A DNA stretch of 10,022 nt from Bacillota bacterium (GCA_029266295.1 JAQSXD010000098.1:1-10022); one strand, 5' to 3'. Counted from the stretch's first letter, positions 1 through 7,539 are shown. Program-made: numbers and translations. Notes: generated by a model not told the origin, from the sequence alone.

Positions 1-737
1 TTCTAGTATCGGGAGAACTGCTGAAATTTAAATATAACAGAATCAGCATGCTTGAAGGCTTTAAGCGGATGTTTTCCCTAAGGTCTCTTGTTCAGCTCGT
101 GAAGTCACTGATCAAAGTAGCTGTTATTCTCTGGATTATTTATACCAGCATCCAGGATCTTCTGGTGATAACCCCCGATCTCTTAAATACCAGCTTTGAT
201 CAAAGCATTGCATTCATGCTTGACCGGATCATGTCCATCGTCTATAAAATCTGTTTGATCTTCGTCGCGGTGGCAGTTTTAGATTTTTCATACGAGAAAT
301 TTGATTACGAGCAGAAGCTGAGAATGACGAAACAGGAGATCAAGGACGAATATAAACAAACAGAAGGTGATCCGTTTATCAAGGGAAAGATCAAAGAAAA
401 GCAGCGAAAAATGAGCATGAACCGAATGATTCAGCAGGTTCCCAGTGCTGATGTTATTGTAAGAAACCCCACCCATTTTGCGGTGGCTTTAAAATATGAC
501 CTGGATAAGGATATGGCCCCCATGGTTCTTGCAAAAGGGCAGGATCATATGGCAAAACGAATTATCGCCGCAGGCGAGAAGCATAACATCCTGATCACGG
601 AAAATAAGCCTCTGGCAAGAAGCTTATATGAAACCGTTGAAGTAAACTCTTATATCCCGGCTGAGCTGTATCAGGCTGTGGCAGAACTCATGGCTTGGGT
701 ATACAGCACGAGAGAAAAAGGTAAAAAAGCAGTATGA
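1..737 (+). CDS. flhB: Flagellar type III export switch protein FlhB (3' part, 5' end outside window)
   Basis: FlhB is an inner-membrane part of the flagellar type III export gate that switches substrate from rod/hook proteins to filament proteins. The frame is open from base 3 to the stop at 735-737, giving about 244 codons against roughly 350-380 in complete FlhB, so about a third is missing to the left. The ATG at 48 is internal: the codons before it read GELLKFKYNRIS, followed by GFKRMFSLRSL, a conserved FlhB stretch. Two hydrophobic segments follow, then a charged cytoplasmic linker rich in Lys and Glu. The autocleavage motif NPTH is encoded at 465-476, so the protein should self-cleave between Asn and Pro as in the family. 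The C-terminal domain (AKGQD, ENKPLAR, LYETVEVNSYIP) is intact. The stop overlaps the flhA start (ATGA), implying translational coupling. Confidence 0.97.
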   Translation, partial: LVSGELLKFKYNRISMLEGFKRMFSLRSLVQLVKSLIKVAVILWIIYTSIQDLLVITPDLLNTSFDQSIAFMLDRIMSIVYKICLIFVAVAVLDFSYEKFDYEQKLRMTKQEIKDEYKQTEGDPFIKGKIKEKQRKMSMNRMIQQVPSADVIVRNPTHFAVALKYDLDKDMAPMVLAKGQDHMAKRIIAAGEKHNILITENKPLARSLYETVEVNSYIPAELYQAVAELMAWVYSTREKGKKAV

Positions 738-2794
738 AAATTCTAAAAAATGTAGTGGTATTATTTGTTGTCATGATCGTGGCACTGATCATTATCCCAT
801 TGCCTCCGTTTTTTTTGGATTTTATGTTCATCATAAGTATTACAATCTCATTGATCATTCTGCTTACGACGATGTTCATTGGGGGGCCTCTTGATTTTTC
901 CATATTCCCGTCCCTTCTGCTCATCACAACGCTGCTTCGGCTGGCGCTGAACATCTCGTCTACCCGTTTGATTCTGTCAAACGGCGGAGAAGCCGGACAG
1001 GTAATCGCAACCTTCGGTAATTTCGTACTGGGCGGCAATGCAATTGTAGGATTCATCGTATTTATTATTATCGTAATCGTTCAGTTTATCGTTATCACAA
1101 AGGGCGCAGAAAGAATTGCAGAAGTATCGGCAAGATTTACTTTGGATGCGATGCCAGGAAAGCAGATGGCAATCGACGCTGACCTTAGCTCAGGCTTGAT
1201 CAACGAGCAGGAAGCAAGGGAAAGAAGAAAATATATCCAAAGAGAAGCAGAATTTTACGGAGCAATGGATGGAGCGACGAAACTTGTAAAGGGCGATGCC
1301 ATCGCATCGATCATCATCGCGATGGTAAACCTCATTGCAGGAACCATCATCGGTATGATTCAGGGAGGAATGTCCTTTACAGAGGTTCTTACCGTATACT
1401 CCATCGCAACGGTGGGCGACGGTCTTGTCGGCCAATTACCTGCGCTTATGATCTCAACCGCCACGGGCATGATCGTTACCAGAGCGGCATCCGACAGTAA
1501 TCTCAACGAGGATGTAAAGAACCAGTTCCTGTCACAGCCGAAAGTGCTTTTGATTTCAGGGATTGTCATCCTGGCGATGTGTCTAATACCCGGTGCGCCG
1601 GTGATTCAGATCGGGGTGCTGGCCTTTGCTCTCATCGCTTTGGGTATCAGCCTGATTCGTGCTGCTTCAGCACAGCAGCAAAAGGTAGAAGTCACCGAAA
1701 TGCAGGAATTCCTCGAAGAGGAAGGAAACGAAGCAAATTTTTATCGTAATATTGATAATGTCTACAACCTTTTGGGTGTGGAGCCCATTGAAATGGAATT
1801 CGGTTATTCTTTGCTGCCGTTGGTTGACGAAGGAAGCGGAGGAAGCTTTATCGATCGAATCGTCATTTTCCGGAAGCAGTTTGCCATGGAAATGGGCGTT
1901 GTAGTCCCCACTGTTCGGCTTCGTGACAATGGGCTGATCAATCCAAATCAGTATTTGATCAAAATCAAGGGAGAAGAGGTTGCGCGGGGAGAAGTGCTGG
2001 TTGATTATTATCTCGCCCTTGATCCGGGAAATTGTACAGGCCCGATCGAGGGGATTGATACCATCGAACCGGCCTACGGAATTCCAGGAAAATGGATCAC
2101 GGAAAACGAAAGGGAGATGGCAGAGGTTTATGGCTACACTGTAATCGATGCATTGTCCGTTATCGTAACGCACTTGTCTGAGATGATCAAGAAACATATT
2201 CATGAGCTTGTCAGCAGGCAGGATATCAATATTCTTCTGCAGAACGTATCGAAGGCGAATCAGGCCATTGTGGATGATGTGATCCCGGGAGTGATCAGCG
2301 TGTCGGATCTCCAAAAGATCCTCATGAATCTTCTAAAGGAAGGGATACCCATCAGGGATATGGAGAGTATTCTGGAAACACTTGGTGATCAAGGAGTTGC
2401 TATTAAAGACACCGATCTGCTGACAGAATATGTGAGACAGAAGCTAAAACGTACAATTACTAGAAAATATACAGATGGTGCCAGCATCAAGGTGATCTCC
2501 CTTGACCAGACAATCGAAAATACAATCCTTAGCTCCGCAAAGAAAAGTGAACACGGCACCTATCTTGCGATTGAGCCACAGGTGGTACAGCGGATTGTAG
2601 AAGGAGCGTCAGAGCAGATCGAGAAAGTGAAAGATCTGATGCATCAGCCGGTGATTCTCACATCGCCTATTGTAAGAATTTATTTTAAACGATTGATAGA
2701 CCAGTTTCTGCCGAATCTGACGGTACTGTCCTTCAATGAAATTGACACCAACATACAGATTCAGGCCATTGGTATTATTCAAATAAAAGATTAG
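734..2794 (+). CDS. flhA: Flagellar type III export gate protein FlhA
   Basis: FlhA forms the nonameric ring of the flagellar export gate; it couples proton flow to export and docks chaperone-substrate complexes. The 686-residue product has the family's usual length. The N-terminal half carries about eight hydrophobic segments, between residues 7 and 310. The FHIPEP signature is visible: RLALNISSTRLIL near residues 69-81, then a cytoplasmic loop near 125-165 containing RFTLDAMPGKQMAIDADL and a cluster of charged residues. Residues 330-686 form the soluble docking domain, including DPGNC and a YGIPGKWI segment typical of FlhA. Only about six residues precede the first membrane segment, a short N-terminus. 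The start overlaps the flhB stop, and the purine-rich GAGAAAAAGG upstream is a weak ribosome site, so coupling probably drives translation. The next gene is a sigma factor, not flhF. Confidence 0.98.
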   Translation: MKILKNVVVLFVVMIVALIIIPLPPFFLDFMFIISITISLIILLTTMFIGGPLDFSIFPSLLLITTLLRLALNISSTRLILSNGGEAGQVIATFGNFVLGGNAIVGFIVFIIIVIVQFIVITKGAERIAEVSARFTLDAMPGKQMAIDADLSSGLINEQEARERRKYIQREAEFYGAMDGATKLVKGDAIASIIIAMVNLIAGTIIGMIQGGMSFTEVLTVYSIATVGDGLVGQLPALMISTATGMIVTRAASDSNLNEDVKNQFLSQPKVLLISGIVILAMCLIPGAPVIQIGVLAFALIALGISLIRAASAQQQKVEVTEMQEFLEEEGNEANFYRNIDNVYNLLGVEPIEMEFGYSLLPLVDEGSGGSFIDRIVIFRKQFAMEMGVVVPTVRLRDNGLINPNQYLIKIKGEEVARGEVLVDYYLALDPGNCTGPIEGIDTIEPAYGIPGKWITENEREMAEVYGYTVIDALSVIVTHLSEMIKKHIHELVSRQDINILLQNVSKANQAIVDDVIPGVISVSDLQKILMNLLKEGIPIRDMESILETLGDQGVAIKDTDLLTEYVRQKLKRTITRKYTDGASIKVISLDQTIENTILSSAKKSEHGTYLAIEPQVVQRIVEGASEQIEKVKDLMHQPVILTSPIVRIYFKRLIDQFLPNLTVLSFNEIDTNIQIQAIGIIQIKD

Positions 2795-2832
2795 CAAAAG
2801 TACGAGATTTTCAGGAAAAGAGGTGAGGTTTC

Positions 2833-3600
2833 ATGTATTCTGCTGAAGTGAATGAAGACGATAAACTCCTGCTGCTGTGGGACAGTTATAAACGGAATAA
2901 AAGCATTGATGCAAGAAATGAAATTGTGTTACAATATACCAATCTTGTCAGGAAAATCGTTCTGAGATTCAAAGGGAGTTACAGCAATTTTGGTCAGCTG
3001 GACGACATGGTAAATCAGGGGATTATTGCGCTGATTGATGCCGTTGAAAAATTTGATCCGGATATGGGCAATAAATTTGAAACCTTTGCGTCTCTTAAGA
3101 TAAAGGGTGCGATTATCGATTTCATGCGAAAGCAGGACTGGGTTCCGAGAAATCAGAGAAATCTGTCCAAAGAACTGGATGAAATTTATAACGAATTGTA
3201 TGCTGAGCGTGGATATGAGCCCACAAAGCAGGAAATGGCGGATAAGATGGGGGTAACCCTTCCCAATCTGGATAAAATCCTGCAGCAGCGGCATAACTCC
3301 ATCATCCTTTCCTATGAAGAAGCCATCAATGAAAAGATGATGATCGCGTCTCCACTTATTGTGAATGAAAGCGATAAGGAAACGCCGGAGGCAGGACTGC
3401 TGTATGATGAACTGAAAGAAAAGCTTATGGAAGCCATCGATCAGCTCAATGAGAAGGAACGGCTGGTCGTATCTCTATACTACTATGATAATTTGAAATT
3501 AAAAGAGATTGCGGAAGTCATGAGTATTACAGAATCAAGAGTGTCTCAAATCCATTCCGCAGCAATCATCAAGATGAAAAACCGTTTAAATAACTATTAG
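2833..3600 (+). CDS. fliA: Sigma-28 family RNA polymerase sigma factor (FliA/SigD/WhiG type)
   Basis: This is an alternative sigma factor expected to direct RNA polymerase to late flagellar and chemotaxis promoters. The 255-residue protein matches the usual FliA/SigD length. Region 2 spans about residues 28-100 with the diagnostic IALIDAVEKFDP, KFETFASLKIKGAI and DWVPRNQRN stretches. Region 3 covers about 110-160 (GYEPTKQEMADKMG). Region 4 is at about 195-250, with LNEKERLVVSLYYY and a helix-turn-helix (LKEIAEVMSITESRVSQIH). A strong ribosome site, GAGGTGAGG at 2820-2828, supports the ATG at 2833. It lies 38 nt after flhA and 11 nt before the first rod gene, so it belongs to the same operon. 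No anti-sigma gene (flgM) is present in the window. The gene could be named sigD by Bacillus usage. Confidence 0.96.
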   Translation: MYSAEVNEDDKLLLLWDSYKRNKSIDARNEIVLQYTNLVRKIVLRFKGSYSNFGQLDDMVNQGIIALIDAVEKFDPDMGNKFETFASLKIKGAIIDFMRKQDWVPRNQRNLSKELDEIYNELYAERGYEPTKQEMADKMGVTLPNLDKILQQRHNSIILSYEEAINEKMMIASPLIVNESDKETPEAGLLYDELKEKLMEAIDQLNEKERLVVSLYYYDNLKLKEIAEVMSITESRVSQIHSAAIIKMKNRLNNY

Positions 3601-3611
3601 GAGGGACCGTT

Positions 3612-4376
3612 ATGGTAAGAGGTTTTTACTCTGCAGCTGCCGGAGTCTTTACCCGGCAGAAAGCAATGAACACTATTGCAAACAATATCTCCAATGCTAC
3701 AACTGCAGGTTATAAAAGCAGCGTTACAGTGGAATCCAGTTTTGGAGAGCATCTGGTATCGAGAATGAGCAAGCTGGAAGGTGTTTCAAACAGCAATATC
3801 GGGCCCGGCGCATTTATTACAATCAACAGCTCGGAAGAGACGGACTTTACACAGGGCAGCTTGGAATCTACCGGAAGACCTGTTGATATGGCGATTAACG
3901 GGCAGGGGTTCTTCCTCGTAGAGAGTGAGACCTACGGACCGGTGCTGACGAGAAATGGTCAGTTTGAAATTGACGGTGATGGAGATCTCTATCTTCCCGG
4001 AGTCGGGAAGGTATTGAATGACGGTGAGAGCCCGATCAATCTAGAGAACAGCAGCTTTACTGTAGGGCCAACGGGCAGTATCAGCATTGATGGGGAAGAA
4101 GCGGACAGCCTGTATATTGCAGCACCTGATGAAGATGCGGTTCTAAAAAGTGTAGGGCCAGGGGTGTTTACCGTTGAGGATGAAGCGTATGGTCAGGCGG
4201 AGACGGAAACCTATTACTTAATGCAGGGAACCGTTGAAAAGTCCAATATCAATATGGCAAAGGAAATGAGCCGGCTGATTGCCGGGCAAAGCCATTATCA
4301 GGCTTGTACCCAGATCGTAAAGATGTATGATGCGATCAATCAGATCGCTGTCAATCAGATTGGAAAGATCGGCTAG
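3612..4376 (+). CDS. Flagellar basal-body rod protein, FlgF/FlhO-like
   Basis: The product is a flagellar axial protein of the FlgF/FlgG/FlgE superfamily, likely a rod subunit exported through the FlhA/FlhB gate; it has no Sec signal peptide. Of its 254 residues, the N-terminus MVRGFYSAAAGVFTRQKAMN followed by ANNISNATTAGYK is the flagellar rod N-terminal signature. The C-terminus (GTVEKSNINMAKEMSRLIAGQ, then YQACTQIVKMYDAINQ) is the matching C-terminal domain. These two helical ends pack together as the coiled rod core. The central part has TGRPVDMAINGQGFFLV, typical of FlgF/FlgG. The ribosome site AGGAGGG at 3599-3605 overlaps the sigma gene's stop codon, giving tight coupling. A second paralogue follows directly, as with flhO-flhP in Bacillus and flgG1-flgG in Clostridioides. 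By order this is the FlhO/FlgF-like member, but exact rod position cannot be settled from sequence alone. Confidence 0.93.
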   Translation: MVRGFYSAAAGVFTRQKAMNTIANNISNATTAGYKSSVTVESSFGEHLVSRMSKLEGVSNSNIGPGAFITINSSEETDFTQGSLESTGRPVDMAINGQGFFLVESETYGPVLTRNGQFEIDGDGDLYLPGVGKVLNDGESPINLENSSFTVGPTGSISIDGEEADSLYIAAPDEDAVLKSVGPGVFTVEDEAYGQAETETYYLMQGTVEKSNINMAKEMSRLIAGQSHYQACTQIVKMYDAINQIAVNQIGKIG

Positions 4377-4416
4377 ATCGATTTCAACTGATAGTATAAT
4401 ATAAGGAGAAAAATAC

Positions 4417-5169
4417 ATGATCAGAGGATTTTATTCAGGGACATCCTGTGTCATAAGCCAGCAGACAAACCTTAATACCATTGCAAACAATATTGCCAAT
4501 GCCAATACTACGGCGTTTAAGCCGCAGCAGGCAGCTTTCTCTGCTCTGATGTATCAGAGTCTCTATGGCGGAGGCGGTGAGAATAATTATATTCAGACCG
4601 GACATGGCGTAAGGGTTGAGAAAACAGGAACGGATTTCAACCAGGGCGACTTGCTTAACACGAATCAGCCAATGGACTGTGCCGTTCTGGGAGACGGATT
4701 TTTCGCCATTGAAAACCGTGAGGATGGCAGCCTTACTTACAGCCGGGATGGCAGTTTCAAAGTCAGTTTGGATGATTCAGAGGCATATCTGGTGAATTCC
4801 GCCGGAAACTACGTGCTGGATGCTGACGGAGAACGGATCGTCGTTCCAGAAACGACAACGACAAAGGATTCTAAAGGGAATACTGTTACAGAGGGCGGTT
4901 TTAAAGCGTCAATGGTGGGTGTTTATACTTTTCCAAACCAATATAGCCTTGAGGTCATTGGAGGAAATCAATACAGAGAAACGGAAGCTTCAGGCGAGGC
5001 CGAGGCTATGGAGACGCCGACTGTTAAGAGTGGATTTCTGGAAGGTTCCAGAGTACAGATTGGGCAAGAACTCGTAAAGATGATCGAAGCCTCCAAAGGA
5101 TTTTCCTTTGGTTCTAAAATCGTACAAACAGCTGATGAGATGGAAAAGATTATCAACCAGCTCCGTTAA
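4417..5169 (+). CDS. flgG: Flagellar basal-body rod protein, FlgG/FlhP-like
   Basis: This second axial rod paralogue is likely a distal rod subunit. The 250-residue protein starts MIRGFYSGTSCVISQQTNLN and has ANNIANANTTAFK, the rod signature with Phe in place of the common Tyr. NQPMDCAVLGDGFFAIE is the central FlgF/FlgG motif, and the end VQTADEMEKIINQLR matches the FlgG C-terminus. The C-terminal helix is divergent: the usual E-x-S-N-V-D is EGSRVQ, and the usual QRAYE-type stretch is ASKGFSF. It also carries two cysteines (about residues 11 and 87), not typical of an exported rod protein. The ribosome site AAGGAG at 4403-4408 supports the ATG at 4417. It follows the FlgF-like gene by 40 nt. 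A 194-nt gap follows, so it is probably the last gene of the first transcription unit. The flgG symbol is by similarity; flhP would be the Bacillus equivalent. Confidence 0.9.
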   Translation: MIRGFYSGTSCVISQQTNLNTIANNIANANTTAFKPQQAAFSALMYQSLYGGGGENNYIQTGHGVRVEKTGTDFNQGDLLNTNQPMDCAVLGDGFFAIENREDGSLTYSRDGSFKVSLDDSEAYLVNSAGNYVLDADGERIVVPETTTTKDSKGNTVTEGGFKASMVGVYTFPNQYSLEVIGGNQYRETEASGEAEAMETPTVKSGFLEGSRVQIGQELVKMIEASKGFSFGSKIVQTADEMEKIINQLR

Positions 5170-5197
5170 TGCCTTGTAATCAGTTGACGATTCGTGT

Positions 5198-5215
5198 AGT
5201 TTCATCGAAACTTTT
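5198..5215 (+). terminator. Weak hairpin after flgG, possible leaky terminator
   Basis: AGTTTC (5198-5203), a 3-nt loop ATC, and GAAACT (5207-5212) form a 6-bp inverted repeat followed by TTTT (5212-5215). It lies about 30 nt after the flgG stop. The stem is short and mostly A-T and the U-run is only four bases, so at best it is an inefficient terminator or a 3'-end stabilising hairpin. Confidence 0.3.
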
Positions 5216-5216
5216 A

Positions 5217-5250
5217 GTGCAATATGATCGAAATCTGTGCTATGATCAAA
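5217..5250 (+). promoter_or_regulatory. Imperfect direct repeat with extended -10-like element; candidate promoter/operator for the fapA-cheD genes
   Basis: GTGC-AA-TATGATC-G-AAA (5217-5233) is followed by GTGC-TATGATC-AAA (5237-5250), an imperfect direct repeat with TATGATC spaced 18 bp apart, close to two helical turns. The second copy contains TGC-TATGAT (5238-5246), a good extended -10 for the housekeeping sigma factor. No convincing -35 sits 16-18 bp upstream; TTGACG at 5184-5189 is too far. A GCCGAATC string at 5271-5278 resembles a sigma-28 -10 element (GCCGATAA) but its -35 partner (TTAG at 5251-5254) is poor. The location, in the only long gap and upstream of the second gene block, supports a start site, but which sigma factor would be used is unresolved. 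Confidence 0.4.
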
Positions 5251-5284
5251 TTAGCAGGAAAAATCATGCAGCCGAATCGTTTAT

Positions 5285-5348
5285 TTGATTTAAACAGCAG
5301 TTTCCCCGCGTTTTATTGCAATAGGCCCTCAAAAAACTGCTCGATCAA
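5285..5348 (+). promoter_or_regulatory. Large inverted repeat in the leader of the fapA gene
   Basis: AGCAGTTT (5296-5303) is perfectly complementary to AAACTGCT (5334-5341). An outer pair, TTGAT (5285-5289) with ATCAA (5344-5348), extends it across an asymmetric internal loop (6 nt against 2 nt). The 30-nt apical loop contains a 10-bp palindrome TATTGCAATA (5314-5323). The structure ends four bases before the ribosome site AAGGAG (5352-5357). The loop's CCTC (5327-5330) could also pair with GAGG (5357-5360) in that site. No U-run follows, so it is not a standard terminator; a translation-control or RNA-stability element is more plausible. It does not match a riboswitch class that I recognise. 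Confidence 0.4.
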
Positions 5349-5363
5349 GGTAAGGAGAGGAAA

Positions 5364-6797
5364 ATGAACCAAGTTGAAACTTCACAAAACAATTTGAATG
5401 AGGAAGAACTTCCCCAGATGAAACCGGTGACGTTAATTGAGGTTAGCTCAAGTGATGATGGGATGACTGGCTATATCAAAATGATCAAGCAATGTCCCGA
5501 TCCTGATCCGGTGACCCAAGAGCAGCTTATGGCAGCCTTGCAGATGAATAAAATCATATATGGCATCAAAGAAACTTCCGTAGAAAAACTGGCAGCAAGA
5601 CCCATCTATAATATAAGAATTGAAGTTGCCAAGGGAGTGTCTCCGGTGGACGGGGATGATGGAGAGATTACATACTTTGTAAAGAGAGATTCAGAATATC
5701 ATCCTGAGTATAATCTTGAAGGTGCCATTGATTATAAAAATCTGGACTATTTTCAGATTGTAAGCCAAGGGCAGATTCTTGCCGAGATCAAAAAAGAGAC
5801 AGAAGGAATCGACGGAAAAAACATTTATGGTGGCATAGTGCCTTCCAGAAGCGGCAGACCCGCTGGATCGCCGGTGGGAAAGAATACGCATCTGATCGAG
5901 AATAACACCAAGCTTGTAGCAGATTGCGACGGTGTCATTCGCTTTCTTCGGGATTCTGTTGATGTAAATGACATGCTGAAGGTTAAGTCCAGCGTAGATC
6001 AGCTCACGGGAAATATCAAATTCTCAGGCGATGTTACCATCGAAGGTGATGTTTGTGACGGATTTTCTGTAAAATCCGGCGGTAATATCATCATCAAGGG
6101 TGTGGTGGAGGATGCGGATATTGAAGCTGCAGGCAACGTTCATATCTCAAATGGAATCAACGGCGGAGGACAATTCAGAATTTTTGCAGGCGGAAATTTA
6201 AAATGCAAATATATCGAACACGCAAAGATTCATGTAGAGGGAAACATCAATGCCGACTATATTATTGACAGCAATGTGACCTGCATGGGGAATATTGAGC
6301 TTGCCGGAAGCAGAGAGCTTGTGGCGGGGGGAGAGATCAAAGTTCTTGGTCAGCTGCGTGCGAAAGACATCGGAACGGCCAGCGAAAGAGCTACAAAAGT
6401 TGAAGTATTAGGCGTAAAAATTATGGATGCGGAATCGATAGAAAAGCTGGTGAATCAAAGAGACGAGCTTGGTGTAAGATTGCAGCAACTGGCTGAGAAT
6501 ACAGCTAAGCTTAGCCAATCCAGAATGGGTGCGGGAGAATCTGTAATGGAGCAGTTATCCGTAGCGAAGAAGCAGATTCTGATGTTGAAAGATAAAATAG
6601 AACTGCTGAACTCACAGATTCAACAGCTTGAAAAAGACTGGACTATGGAATTTCCCGGCGCAGTTTTATGTAAAAGAAAGATCTACCAGGGGGTAAAGAT
6701 CAATTTTGGTGAGGAACGATTCCACTTTGAACTTGACAACATAGAACATTGCAGGATATTTTGGAGTGAGGGAAGTATTGTTCACGGTATGCTATAG
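5364..6797 (+). CDS. fapA: FapA family protein (DUF342), flagellar assembly related
   Basis: The 477-residue cytoplasmic protein belongs to the DUF342/FapA family. In Vibrio vulnificus FapA is needed for polar flagellation and is controlled by the sugar phosphotransferase protein EIIA-Glc; its role in Clostridia is not settled. After an acidic N-terminus, residues about 20-200 form the N-terminal alpha/beta part with EGIDGKNIYGG and the Pro/Gly-rich GRPAGSPVGKN. Residues about 205-335 show regularly spaced G-D/N-hydrophobic strands (GNIKFSGDVTIEGDV, GGNIIIKG, AGNVHISNG, AGGNLKCKYI, EGNINADYI), the expected right-handed beta-helix. Residues about 355-426 are a predicted coiled coil, followed by a small C-terminal domain (YQGVKINFGEERFHF). 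The ribosome site AAGGAGAGG (5352-5360) fixes the start. It is the first gene of the second block and has its own structured leader. Absence of membrane segments suggests action on the cytoplasmic face of the flagellar base. Confidence 0.9.
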   Translation: MNQVETSQNNLNEEELPQMKPVTLIEVSSSDDGMTGYIKMIKQCPDPDPVTQEQLMAALQMNKIIYGIKETSVEKLAARPIYNIRIEVAKGVSPVDGDDGEITYFVKRDSEYHPEYNLEGAIDYKNLDYFQIVSQGQILAEIKKETEGIDGKNIYGGIVPSRSGRPAGSPVGKNTHLIENNTKLVADCDGVIRFLRDSVDVNDMLKVKSSVDQLTGNIKFSGDVTIEGDVCDGFSVKSGGNIIIKGVVEDADIEAAGNVHISNGINGGGQFRIFAGGNLKCKYIEHAKIHVEGNINADYIIDSNVTCMGNIELAGSRELVAGGEIKVLGQLRAKDIGTASERATKVEVLGVKIMDAESIEKLVNQRDELGVRLQQLAENTAKLSQSRMGAGESVMEQLSVAKKQILMLKDKIELLNSQIQQLEKDWTMEFPGAVLCKRKIYQGVKINFGEERFHFELDNIEHCRIFWSEGSIVHGML

Positions 6798-6816
6798 AAA
6801 AACGGTCCTAAATTGT

Positions 6817-6824
6817 GAGGTGAG
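6817..6824 (+). promoter_or_regulatory. Ribosome binding site fixing a TTG start for the PilZ gene
   Basis: GAGGTGAG lies 6 nt upstream of the TTG at 6831. No ATG in this frame lies nearby that would keep the conserved N-terminal domain, so the strong site makes TTG the credible start. Confidence 0.75.
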
Positions 6825-6830
6825 AACAGC

Positions 6831-7475
6831 TTGACGGAAAATAGTTCTTATATAAAAATCAGTGTATTTTATTCAGAGGGACAATCGACGATCTCCTCCA
6901 ATAATATCAGTGTCCTTGACAACAGGATCATACTGAGAGGGGAAGACTTTGATTTGGTTCCTCATAAATCTGTAGTGGACATAGCAGGATATTTAAAAGA
7001 CGGAGTTGTTTTCATGAGCGGAAGGGTTACTCTTTCCACGACATCTCAGGTCAATCTGGACATTATTAAAACCGATGGCAAGCAGGAAAGAAGAACCTAC
7101 TTAAAGGTCAAGGCAGACTTAAAAACAAAGCTCCTAAGGGCTTATTCGAAAGGAAAACGAAAACGAGCTTACCTGATCGACGAAGGGATACAAACCAGGG
7201 ATATCAGTCTCGGAGGCGTAGCTTTTTTTTCCAATCGTACGCTGCTGAAAAAACAAATCGTAACCATTGATTTTAGTATGATCAAGCCGGGCTTTATTGC
7301 CCGGGCGGAAATTCTCAGAAAAGAAAGAGGACATTTCGGGGGCTACCGTTTCAAATATGGCTGCCGGTTCCTTGAAATTGGAGGGGAAGAGGAACGAGTA
7401 CTCTGTGAATACGTATTTAAAAAGCAGCTTGAGAATCACAGAAGACTGACGCGAATGAGCGATGATATAAATTAG
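6831..7475 (+). CDS. PilZ-domain flagellar brake-type protein (YcgR/YpfB-like)
   Basis: This 214-residue protein has the layout of YcgR/YpfB-type PilZ proteins, which in c-di-GMP-bound form act on the flagellar motor to slow or stop swimming. Residues about 5-82 form a beta-rich N-terminal domain. A PilZ domain follows at about 84-195. The second PilZ motif D/N-x-S-x-x-G is intact (D124-I-S126-L-G-G129), and GCRFLEIGG near residue 177 is the usual closing strand. The first motif RxxxR is changed: R87-R88-T-Y-L-K92 gives R-x-x-x-K. A basic insertion (YSKGKRKRAY, about 105-114) separates the two motifs. It starts at TTG 33 nt after fapA and is probably co-transcribed with it. Whether it still binds c-di-GMP with normal affinity is uncertain because of the Lys substitution. 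Confidence 0.88.
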   Translation: MTENSSYIKISVFYSEGQSTISSNNISVLDNRIILRGEDFDLVPHKSVVDIAGYLKDGVVFMSGRVTLSTTSQVNLDIIKTDGKQERRTYLKVKADLKTKLLRAYSKGKRKRAYLIDEGIQTRDISLGGVAFFSNRTLLKKQIVTIDFSMIKPGFIARAEILRKERGHFGGYRFKYGCRFLEIGGEEERVLCEYVFKKQLENHRRLTRMSDDIN

Positions 7476-7539
7476 GGAAGTACTGACTGATTTGGATACA
7501 AATCTTGGGTAGTGTTTCCACAAAATGAAAATGACGAAT

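Noticed and set aside
688..2314. Long minus-strand open frames opposite flhA
   Set aside because: They show no family motifs or ribosome sites and run fully antisense to flhA, whose protein is conserved throughout.
4395..4400. Perfect TATAAT upstream of the FlgG-like gene
   Set aside because: No -35 element at suitable spacing, no TGn extension, and it lies within a 40-nt gap next to the ribosome site; more likely chance in an A/T-rich spacer.
5170..5363. c-di-GMP riboswitch in the gap before fapA
   Set aside because: The conserved GEMM core and paired tetraloop/receptor elements are not visible; only simple inverted repeats are seen.
7476..7539. Promoter between the PilZ and ParA genes
   Set aside because: A TTGGAT at 7492-7497 has no matching -10 at proper distance; nothing else promoter-like or hairpin-like stands out.
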